The position numbers and the translations under genes are program-made. From assembly GCA_947652605.1 (NCBI GenBank), contig OX393578.1, positions 59,899,415 to 59,963,414 of the forward strand: a stretch of 64,000 nt of DNA, read 5' to 3'. Within the stretch, counting starts at the first letter, position 1. The number at the start of each line of letters is the position of its first letter. Source of the stretch: Elmis aenea (Eukaryota; Arthropoda; Insecta; Coleoptera; Elmidae). A model generated the notes under the pieces. That model made no database searches, was not told the DNA's origin, and saw only the letters and a list, made by a program, of their open reading frames with translations. Below are positions 49,150 to 58,900 of this stretch, piece by piece.

Positions 49150-49895
49150 CAAAAGATACCTCTTTCGCAATTTATATACCGCAAAATGTGAATGATAATA
49201 TTAACACCTTAAGACAACAAGATACAATAACTAGAAATATATTACAGTCATGGTTCTAAAATTACTTAGACATGTTTAGCTAACATTGTCGAAGCCATTT
49301 TTGTCAATTTTAGCTGAAGACGCCCAAGCGTCGGTGTCTCTTTTGCCATGTAGCACAAATGGATGTTAACATTAATACCGTAAGACAACTAATAACTAGA
49401 AAATTATTTCAATCTTGGTTCTAAAATTACCTAGGCATGTTTAGCTAACATATTCGAAGCAGTTTTTGTCAAGTTTAGCAAAAGACGCCCAAGCGTCGGT
49501 ACCTCTTTTGCAATATATACGGCATATATGGACGATAACATTAATACCGTAGGATAACACCCCGTATAAGATACAATAACTAGAAAATTATTAAATTCAT
49601 GGTTCTAGAATTATCTGGGCATGTTTAGCTAACATAGTCGAAGCCGTTTTTTTCAATTTTAGCAAAAGACGCCCAAGCGTCGGTACCTCTTTTCCCAATA
49701 TATATGGCATAAATAGATTATAACATCAATACCGTAAGAACACCCCGTATAAGATACAATAACTAGAAAAATATTACAGTCATCGTTCTTAAATTACCTG
49801 GGCATATTTAGCTAACATAGTCAAAACCCTTTTTGCAAAGGAGGCCCAAGCGTCGGTACCTCTTTTGCAATATATACCGCATAATATAGATGATA
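49150..49895. repeat. Small satellite array, about four units of 165-185 bp
   Basis: The block CTAACAT.GTCGAAGC ... AGACGCCCAAGCGTCGGTAC ... ACTAGAAAATTATT recurs in order. The mark AAGCGTCGG lies at 49326, 49491, 49675 and 49848, giving spacings of 165, 184 and 173. Three units keep GACGC-CCAA-GCGTC, a 5-bp stem with a 4-base loop. Units differ by indels such as CACCCCGTATAAG. Non-coding. Confidence 0.9.
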
Positions 49896-51224
49896 CTGTG
49901 TGACCAAGAAACAATTGTATTTTGTATTAAATTAACTAGCTGTTATCACCTGATAAACTAATTTAAACAAAAGAACCAACAATCCACTACACATTGCAGC
50001 AGAATGCTTTTGTACATCTTGTTACAAACACCGATAATAAAATTAGTGCGAATTATCCGAAATTAGCATGAACGCAAATTAGATTCCCAAATTAAAAACC
50101 GTTTGCTCATTTGGTCTTAACAAAGCATAAGTAATTTGATTTACAACAGCGTAACACCGAATTGAAACACTGGTGGATCGAGTAAAAATTAAAATATGAT
50201 AAATGTTCAGGGATAAACAAGTTAAATCGGTTATACAAGCAAATTATTTATTGCTTTCATGCGCAGAAAATTTATTAGGGATGTATTCATCGAATATACG
50301 AGGCGGTTTTGATATGTTTCTGGCCTGGCTTATAAGGAAACTAAGTACCGGCAAAGTATTAACATTATATTTAACACAATCTTGCTACAAGTCTATATTC
50401 TTAACACAACGTTCATAAAATAGCTCCAACACTATGAAAAAAAAAAAATTTCTTGGTCCTTCGAACCAGATCTGTACAGCATCGACTGATATTTCGTTCG
50501 TTGATTATTTACATAAATTTACAAACAAATCAGATCCAATGGAGAAGATTTTTTTGCTATTTATAGTATATTATAGATGTTCAAAAAAATAGAGTATTAA
50601 AGCCAAATTTTGGAGCTAAAAATTTTCCACATATTTGTATATCGTCTTAAAATTTTCCGAGTAGTACTAAAACTACTAAGAAATGTTTCATGGGAAAAGA
50701 AAATGCTATTCAATGTCGTTATACTTACAACTGAAAGGTGATAATGGACCAATTCTTTGATGAGTTTATTGATGTGACTAACTCTGCGACTTCGATAAGT
50801 TTCGAAGAACTTTTTAGCGAAAACACTTTCGTCATCCACCAAGTTCAAAGTTTTCTTTTTTATCCAACACAATGATTAAGAGTTCTATAAACTCACTTAA
50901 ACTTTTTATACAGCTTATAATGTTTCTTGATCTTAACCTTTTTTTTTCCTTCTCCGAATTAAAATATGTTTGTTTAAGTCTGGAATAACTCCTTATTAAA
51001 AAAAAAACAGGACCTAAAATACAAAGCAATTGGCTACCTTCACGACAGAATAAACACCATTAACAAGGAATACTTCCTTCAGTAAAGTTGATGACTTTAA
51101 AAACTAATTTGTATAAAAAGCGTATACAGTAATAAAACACCTTTTACATAAAAAAATTTCCTTGACCTGTCACATTTTATTGAACTGGGATCAAAGTAAG
51201 CGCCCACGATATTGCTGGTCATAT

Positions 51225-51660
51225 CCTGTTCATATTTTACGGGACATTCAATCATTGCTTCATAGCCGTTTCGCAAATACACCACTGTGCTCGATATTAT
51301 GTTTGTTCCAACAAGGCTACGGACGATCCAATGTACCATCAGGATTCTGCGCAGTGTTGATATTGCGTTCCAGCACACTCTGATAGTTCAGCGGACGGTT
51401 AGTCGGCTGTTCCAACTGTTATAAAATTAATACATGAACAACTACTCAGTGTACGGTCAAAACAGTATGTGGATGAAAGCATGTACTAGCGCTTGGATTT
51501 TTACACGCATGCGCTCTTCATAACTAACGTGAGCTCTGATAGCTATGCATCGCCCTCCCAAACCCATTAAAACATTTAGTTTTGATGTCTTTGATGCAAT
51601 AAACACAGCCTTAATCAAATTCTAGCGACTACATATCGTAGCCCTCCAGTGGCGGACTGG
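51225..51660. repeat. Dispersed repeat X, copy 2, with family A tail
   Basis: 51300-51570 is the inverse counterpart of 15915-16200. 51583-51650 matches 13205-13275 in the same orientation (GATGCAATAAACACAGCC). The copy is cut at 51646 by a hAT element and resumes after 52954. Confidence 0.6.
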
Positions 51661-52946
51661 GCCGGCGGGACACTGGGAGGAATCCCGGTGGGCCGGTCGC
51701 TCTGATGCCGCGACCCGCAGTACTTGTTATGATTTTTATGAAAAAATTATGCAATATTATTATTTCGGTTAGTAATAAATAAAGATAATTTTTGTACCCC
51801 TGGCCCTCCCAAGCTTTATAAGCTGACTACGTCTCTGCTATATCCGACGTTTTCGTTAAATTTCACCGTCCGGGCTGTGTTTTTGAGCACCAAGTGATAA
51901 TGATAATATTATACCTTACTAGAATTTTAGTTTTAATATTTTAGTAAATAATAAACAATTATTAAACTTAATAAATGCGGACTGATTCTTTACATTCATT
52001 GTGAGATTATTCTGGTTATAGTTTTTAATCAAGGAAAAATGGAAAAAAGAAAATGTGCTCAAAAAGAGAAAGAGAAAGGCAAACAGTACTTCACGAAGCT
52101 GCTAAAAAAAGTTTTAAGTTAAGTGATTTGTTTGCTTTAACTTCTAAAGTTAGTGCACCTGATGTTGAAAAATCTAACATTGATTCATCAAATTCGACAA
52201 ACGAAGACAATATAATCTGCCCCGTTGAAACAGACAAAATTAAAACGTCGATTATCAACGCAAAGTCTTCATGTTCAAGTGTAACTTATCAAGTAACAAA
52301 AATTTTGAATGCTTATCAGCTAGTTATTTCACAACACCAACAAGTCAAAATTTTAAGGATTTTTTTAACAAACATCCTTATCAGCCAACTATTGCCAACT
52401 TATTTGCCATTTAAGCTAAATGTTATATTTTACAGAGATGATAATATAAATAGACGATGGTTATCATATTGTTTGAAAAAGGAATCTCTATTTTGTTCCG
52501 TGTGCTTGGCATACATAAGAACGAATGTTCGTTTGTAAATGATGGAATGAAAGACTGGAAGCATATTCTGCAAATATAGAACATTAAAATAATACGATCC
52601 ATGAAAATTGTGTTTATAGCCATATGCTTAAACTTAAAAAAAAGATATTTCTGGTTTAATGTTCTCAAATGAAGGAAGCTTACGTCAAAAAAAAAAAACT
52701 CTTCAACGCAAGCAAGTATTGGAAAGAATTATAGATGTTGTAAAACTAAGTGGAAAAAGGGGTTTAGCTTTTCGGGCTCACAGATCGGAATCTGCTAATT
52801 CTCATTAGAGAACAATGAGACTGAACATGGAATTTTTTTAGAAACATGACAACATTTTAAAATTACATTTTTTTGGATTATTAATTTTTTGGGGGCCGGC
52901 CTAGCAGGTTTTTCCCGGGCCGCTTGAATTTCCCAGTCCGCTTCTA
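51647..52946 (+). mobile_element. hAT element with perfect 8-bp TSD, internally deleted
   Basis: TAGCCCTC flanks it at 51639-51646 and 52947-52954. The ends CAGTGGCGGACTGGG and CCCAGTCCGCTTCTA are inverted repeats with mismatches. A further GGCCGG is shared inside. It is 1300 bp and codes only for the first part of a transposase on the + strand. Confidence 0.92.
52053..52800 (+). pseudogene. hAT transposase N-terminal part (ZMYM1-like, TTF zinc finger)
   Basis: An open frame at 52053-52538 encodes a low-complexity N-terminus and then NVIFYRDDNINRRWLSYCLK and SLFCSVCLAY, the W-L-x-Y-S/C ... C-x2-C segment of the TTF-type zinc finger in ZMYM1-like hAT transposases. After the stop the similarity goes on in other frames: VNDGMKDWKHIL, QVLERIIDVVKLSGKRGLAF and RAHRSESAN. 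The RNase H catalytic domain is missing altogether, probably by internal deletion. It cannot transpose itself but may be a DNA-binding relic. A start upstream of 52053 (ATGGAAAAAAG at 52039) is equally possible. Confidence 0.7.
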
Positions 52947-53381
52947 TAGCCCTCTCTTGTTATATCAAAATTTTGGTCATTCTTTGATAGATAACTTTTG
53001 GCCCATTATCCTCGTTTTTGAAAAATGTTATTACATTTCGATGTTTGAGTTACATATTGCTTATTTTAGTTTTAAAAAAAAACTGTAGAAAACTCTCCAG
53101 ACCCAATGGATTTTAATGACACTGTTCTCTTCAGGTTAAAAATATCACAGCTATTCAAGAGAGCGTCAATTTTCATTTTGAAATTTAATTTTCATAGCTA
53201 GGTAGATTATTAAAAAATACTCGCTCTACTGCATATCATAAAATATTTAAGTTTCGTCTTGTGCTAGTATTTTTTTTAGTACCGGATGTAACAAACATAC
53301 TTTAGATAAAATTGGTCCCTTCCAAGGAACCGCCATATTTTTCGGGTTAAAATAGGAGTCCCTCGCTATCAAAAGGTTGGA

Positions 53382-53396
53382 AACCGCTGTCCTAGT
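53382..53396. mobile_element. Solo hAT-like right end
   Basis: GGTTGGAAACCGCTG is the complement of a CAGCGGTTTCCAACC terminus and is followed by TCCTAGTC. No left partner with the same 8 bases was found nearby. Confidence 0.35.
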
Positions 53397-53784
53397 CGTA
53401 TTTAAATTACACGTATTTTTGTGCTATTACATTCCGAGAGAGAACTGTATATTTCCATGAATTTTTTATTGCCAACCATGTGGTAACGGGAACGAAAAGC
53501 AAAATTAATGCAAATTTCATGCAGTTGCGAATATTTTATTTAACGCCATCTACTGCGGTTTCAGGCAGATGCCGACAGCGTTTCGCGATTCTGCTGAAAA
53601 AGTGAAATTGGTACCGCGTGATAAACAAAACTGTACATTTCGTTCTGACAATTTTCGCATGTTTGAAGTTAAAATAGTGCAGCGAAATACGCGCTGCTCT
53701 TCAAAACGCGCGAAAAATTAAAACGGTTTTTATTATTAATTTTTAACGAAAAATGTTCTTGATAAAAGTCGGTGCACGGTCTAA

Positions 53785-54176
53785 AGCTGGATCCACACCA
53801 ATAAAAATTTGCGTTGTGCGTTGTATTTGACACAAATTTGCTCGTGTGCGTCGAAATTTTTGTTGGTGTGGACTGTGCGCCGCATAGAAATGCACGCAAA
53901 TAATTTCGTGACGAACAACGCACGCTATCCATCATGCTGTCGGTTTTTAGCCAACTTCAAAGAGATTTGCGCCGCACAGTCTTGTCAATGTGGACTTGAT
54001 TTTGAGTGCATTGTTCTGCATTAACGAACGTGCACAAGCGGATTCGGCCGTTCAACGCACAAGATAACTATTTACGTGGTAAAATACTTAACCAGATTTA
54101 AATTTGCGCCGCAAATGTTTGTGTTGAATTTGAAATACAAAATACAACATACATTTTTATTGATGTGGATCCAGCT
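53785..54176. mobile_element. MITE with TAA target duplication (Harbinger-like)
   Basis: AGCTGGATCCACACCAATAA at 53785 returns inverted at the right end (ACATCAATAA variant), about 24 bp with one mismatch. TAA flanks both sides (53782-53784, 54177-54179). A 3-bp TWA duplication is the PIF/Harbinger habit. The 392-bp interior is rich in TTTGCG/CGCAAA words and non-coding. Confidence 0.75.
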
Positions 54177-54984
54177 TAAGACTAATTTTAAGATCATAAA
54201 AAGCTCCGTGCGAATTAATATTCACACTAAACGACACTAAAAGTTTAATTCTGACTGCAATGTAGTTCCATCATTTAAACGTTTAATATTTCGTTGCAAA
54301 ACGCACTTTGCCCTAATAATCTCATTGCAGAACATTGCATAGCGCCCGTGTTGATCAAAGTCACTACAAGAAGCTTATACGGTTACAAAAAGAGACATGT
54401 TGACACTTTTTACATATTTATTATAGCGATTTGCGCTCCTGTTTCATAAATAATAGTTGAACTTCGCTGAATATCGGTAAAAGTTTGCAATACATTTTAT
54501 TACTTCGATAAAGAGAACAACATTTTTATGGGCGACATTTCGAATGATGACGTATTGTAAAAGATAATCGTAAGCCCCAGATGTTCTGCAAAAGTTCTGT
54601 ATATGAAAATGCTTCCAGTATTAATATAATGCCGTTGCATTTTAATCAAATTTAAATATACACCAAAACCATAACATATTAATTAATAATATTGGCCGTT
54701 TATTATAAGAGTGGTTTGTGTAGATTGATTATTGTTTTAAAATATTTAAGGGTTCGCTTTTCAGTCGATTTAAAAATACTGATAGTCCACTAAGTTAGCC
54801 CCGTATTTGTAAATTTAAATATACAGGGTGTAGAATTGAATCTTCAAGATAGTCATTTCAATGCTAAAATTTTAAAAGTAGTGTAAAATTCCCCCTGATT
54901 ATTTAAGAAAAAAAGTGCATTTATATTTTTTGTAAAGAAAAATATTCTGTGTCTATAAATGCATCAATATTAATTTTTAGTTTT

Positions 54985-55328
54985 GCAATAACTTACGCAC
55001 GGTAAACAAAAAGCACAGTTTTATAAAGAAATGACTAACGTCAAATACTTTCTGCATGCTTAGTAAGTGAGTTATAACGCACGGTAAGCAAAACGCATTG
55101 TCTCGAAATGTCAAAGTAGGCTTACGATAAAATTGACAAGACAACGTAATTACATGTGTATATTAGCCAAAAAGCCGTTAAAGTCGTACGTATTATGTGA
55201 TCGTAGAAAAAGTAAGTTAAATAACACGAGTTGTATACGCACTCGCGGCTACGCGATTTCCACTCGTGCGTAATATGCTTCTTACAACTCTTGTTACGTA
55301 ATATACTGTTATTGTATGTTATTGAGTG
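54985..55328. repeat. Dispersed repeat B, copy 2 (inverse)
   Basis: The reverse complement matches 6521-6872 through ACAACGTAATTACATGTG, GGCTTACG and GTAAGTGAGTTATAACGC. The two copies lie in opposite orientation on either side of the receptor exons. Confidence 0.6.
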
Positions 55329-56922
55329 GATATTCTAAAATATCTGTTATCTACTGATAAAGAGTAGGAACTAAATTACATTATTTACCGGTCTTCATTT
55401 TTTTTCTCCAAAACTGCGCGCATGTCGATGCTACATGTTTCATTATAAACGTATTTATAATGTTCATTGTAGGTATACTTTTTGCGAGCTACTTCCGCCA
55501 CCAATCTCATTTGTGTGTCATCCCTGATTAGACAGATTTGAGTACCTTCACGTGTTTGAATAACAACCACAGTTCCTGAATTATTTTTCCGTTTCCTCTG
55601 GAGAATTTCGTTCGGCTTTTTTAATTTAGTCGAAATTTGAGAGATCTTACCAGTTACTTGTTGCTCAGATATAAATGGGACCAATTCAAATACGCCGAAT
55701 GAATAAAAGTCCTGATTGCTGGTATTTACCTCGTCATTTGCGTTTTATGTTTGTTATTTGAAAGGAGACGGTACAAAAAATATAAATGCTTCCTCATTTT
55801 TAAACGCCAAAAAAAAAACTAAGCTATAATTCTGCAATCACATTCTTGCTTTTGAGTAAAATTATCAGTTGTGATACAACAATTGCATTGAAAATTATCA
55901 ATAATTTTTGGTAAACATGCCCGATAGCAAGTTGAGCTAAAAAAAACACGAGCACGAAGTGCACGGGTGGTTTTTTTCTGGTTCAACTTGCATAAGTCAA
56001 GATTTGTCAAAAATTATAGATTATTTGCAATGCACGAGTTATATTTTGTCAGAAAATTTGCTTCACCTAACCTAACTGTCAAATTAAATGTATGTTATGT
56101 CAAATTTTACAAGTACTGTCAGAGTAATGCGTCAGGGGTGTGGTTTAATTTATGTTAAAATAACGCTACTGGTCGCCGAAATTCGTCAAAAATTTATAAA
56201 GACCAAAATATTTAATTCCCTCTCCAAAATTTATATTTTCGACTAACCACATACACAGATTTCTTAGAAACGACCAATAAACGCATGAACGTCTGTTAAT
56301 TGCGAAAACGATATTATCAGTGTATGATTATATTTGTGGGTCGTTTCAAGGAAATCTGAGTTTGTAATTGGTCGAAAACTCAAATTTGACAGAAGGATCA
56401 ACTTCTGACAGGGTAATGTAAAATTAATACCGTGTAATAATGCTCCTATTGGTAATCTCTAGAAGATTTGAGATTAGTGATTGGTTGAAAATGCAAGTTT
56501 GACAGGCGAAGGAAATTTTCGCTAAAATTATCTGCGCTCTGACACAATTGCAAAACAACACTTCAAAGCGACTACAAAATGAGGCTATAAAACTATAAAA
56601 CTAATAGAAAGAGCTCCAATAAAATTTAACGATTTAACCTGCAGTAAAATAACAACAAAAAACACCCCTGAAACAGTATTCTTTACATATATTTACACAT
56701 TTTTTGCTCTATATTAACATATACGCGCCAAACGTTCTGTATTTTCAAAACGTTTTCAGTTGTCCAATATTTCATATCAAGGAGAAAATAAACGGGATTG
56801 CTTTTTCCTGCCATCAGTCTATAAAAGTCGTCACAAAACGCCATCGTATTAATAATTTGTAAACGTACACATAACAGTATTTTTTATTGACGTTCATTGT
56901 GATTTGTTTAGTGGGTGGACAG

Positions 56923-57045
56923 TTCCGGGAGTTCGCAACGACATCTGCAGAGACTGAAAACGAACCCGCCAGTTCTGAACAAACGACATCTCAGCTTACT
57001 ACAGTCAAGCCAGAAAACCACAAGAACGTGTGCCGTCTAATTTGA
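56923..57045 (+). CDS. Probable last exon of the peptide GPCR (C-terminal tail)
   Basis: Forty codons and a TGA in the frame expected from the phase-0 donor at 43317. The peptide starts FREFATTSAETENEP and ends in VCRLI. It is rich in Ser, Thr and Glu, as receptor tails phosphorylated by GRKs often are. The acceptor used here is GGTGGACAG ending at 56922, which has a weak pyrimidine tract. A better-looking acceptor, GATTTGTTTAG, ends at 56911, but from phase 0 it reads another open frame of 42 codons (WVDSSGSSQ...) to a TAA at 57038, which is Arg/Lys-rich. Composition favours the first reading. The exon lies 13.6 kb after the TM7 exon, so the link is inference. Confidence 0.5.
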   Translation, partial: FREFATTSAETENEPASSEQTTSQLTTVKPENHKNVCRLI

Positions 57046-58059
57046 AGCCAATTTGATGCTGGACGAGGGACTCCGGGTCAGAAATAATTATCGAGTATGT
57101 GATTTAAAAAGTGATGTGCCAGAAAGCTAATTAAAATTTTTAACAGGGTATGTAGGAGTAGTTTTAAGCATTTATTAAATTTAATCTTTTTCCAAATCGA
57201 TAAAAAAAACTTTTGTTAGGTTTTTTAAAAACAAAAACATAACAAAAACAGTGAACGCTATTGCAAACAATTCCTAGGAAAGTTGCTTCTTGCTGTATGC
57301 AAAACTTTTTAGTTTGAGTTTAACTAAAGTTAGCTTTTTATTTATATTATATATTACATTTTCTGTGCTAGTTTCGTAATAATAGCGTCGTTTCGTCAGC
57401 AGAATATTTTGAAATAATAATATAACCAAAACGCAACAGTTTTGAAAATATGTGGGGATTTATCTAGAAAAGGGAAGCTTTTTTGTATACTGGTTTTTGT
57501 TAAATATTTATTTATGTGGAAACTATTTTATATTTGGGTGAAGAGTAAGTTTCAAATTGTTGATACGTTGCAATATAACGTTAAATTTTGAAGACGCATG
57601 CAAACTACTGATTTTTTTAAATATTGCGTTTTAAATTTTATTTGCAACTTTTTTTAAAAATTTAAATCCCCAATATACAGCCCTCTTATTTTTAAATGTA
57701 CATAATTGACCAAAAATTGACCAACCACAACAATTTTCCAACCTTAAAAACAGAGCTACAGTCTATTCAGTCATATCAAATAACTATTTTATTATCTTTA
57801 GGAAATTATTGAATAATTAGCTGATAGAACTTTATTGTTGCATCCTTTTGCATTATTAAAAAATGTAATTGTCCATTTTAGACGTCTGCAGTGTTTTCTT
57901 ACGTCTATTGGCGTAGGCAGAAACGGGTTAGGGGAGATCAGAACCTACCCCATAGGATCGCAATAAATCGATAAAGGGCCAGAGAACTGTAAATTTTGAG
58001 CTTAAATACTACAAAAACCAAGCTTCATATACATTATATATAACATATAAAGCTTCCTT

Positions 58060-58900
58060 TACAAACTGTTTAGGCCGACAGCTTCGTAATACTCTTCCAC
58101 TCTTTTCTATTTTTGGCTTTGGTCTTCCAATCTCTTATACGCTTTTCTTTTAATTCTGATAGCACTGCTTCTCTCCACCGTCTTCTTAGTCGACCTTTCT
58201 TCTTCTTGTAATTTGGTGTTTTCCAGGCTATCATTTTTGGTGTTCGTCCATCTGCCATTCTTTCGATATGACCCAGCCACTGTAATTTTTTAGATTTTTC
58301 TACTAAATCAATTGCTTGTCCCTTATATTTCTCATAAAATTCCTTGTTTGTTCTTTTCTCATATCCTTGTTCTTTACCTTCCTCCCAAAACTCTTCTAAG
58401 TATTTTCCTCTCCCATCTGTGCAATCTTTCCTGTGTTTTTTTATTCAGTATCCAAGTTTTGCAGGCATATAGTGCTGTTGGTCGCAATACTGTTTTGTAA
58501 AGGCGGAATTTAGCATCTCTAGATAGCTGTTTCGCCCTTAGTAGTTGGTTCAAGGCCCCGGCACATTTATTTGCTTTTGTTAATCTCGCCTCTATTTCTT
58601 TATCTTCATCACAGTTATTCGTTATTCTGGCACCCAGATAGACAAACTCATCTACTTCTTCCAGACTCATATTTCCCAATGTCGTAGTTATTTCTAGGAT
58701 TTTGCTGACTTCCTCCAATTGACATAACTTTACATTTCTTCTGGTTTAATTGCAACCCCATCTTAAAAGCCTCCTCCACCAATCTATTTGTCGCGTGTTC
58801 TAATTCCTTTATATTTCTGGCTATAATGGCGATGTCGTCTGCATATCCCACTGTTTGATGGCTCTTGTACATCATATCTCCTTCCCCAGTTCAGACTGCT
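58060..58900 (-). pseudogene. LINE reverse transcriptase and C-terminal region
   Basis: Minus strand, nearly continuous over three short open frames: HQTVGYADDIAIIARNIKEL with the catalytic YADD; FKMGLQLNQKKCKVMSIGG; VDEFVYLGARITNNCDEDKE; KCAGALNQLLRAKQLSRDAK; LRPTALYACKTWILNKKTQE; LQWLGHIERMADGRTPKM; and the basic end KKGRLRRRWREAVLSELKEK. This is the second half of a LINE RT through to its C-terminus. Two or three frameshifts separate the pieces. The N-terminal endonuclease and first RT motifs are missing (5' truncation). Confidence 0.85.

Larger units (their letters stand above)
43318..56922 (+). other. Probable receptor intron 4
   Basis: GTTAGT at 43318 to AG at 56922 (or 56911), 13.6 kb, if the tail exon is correct. 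It holds the nested hAT/palindrome, a LINE fragment, the satellite array, repeat X copy 2, a hAT element, the TAA-flanked MITE and repeat B copy 2. Nothing supportable lies in 43430-44605, 46645-48150, 48225-49145, 49900-51220, 52960-53375, 53410-53780, 54185-54980 and 55330-56910. An inverted pair ACAGATTTCTTAGAAACGAC / GTCGTTTCAAGGAAATCTG spans 56262-56361. Confidence 0.5.

Noticed and set aside
48157..53396. A single hAT element from the CAGCGC end at 48157 to the AACCGCTG end at 53396
   Set aside because: The flanking 8 bases differ (TTTTAGCC versus TCCTAGTC), and the ends pair poorly.
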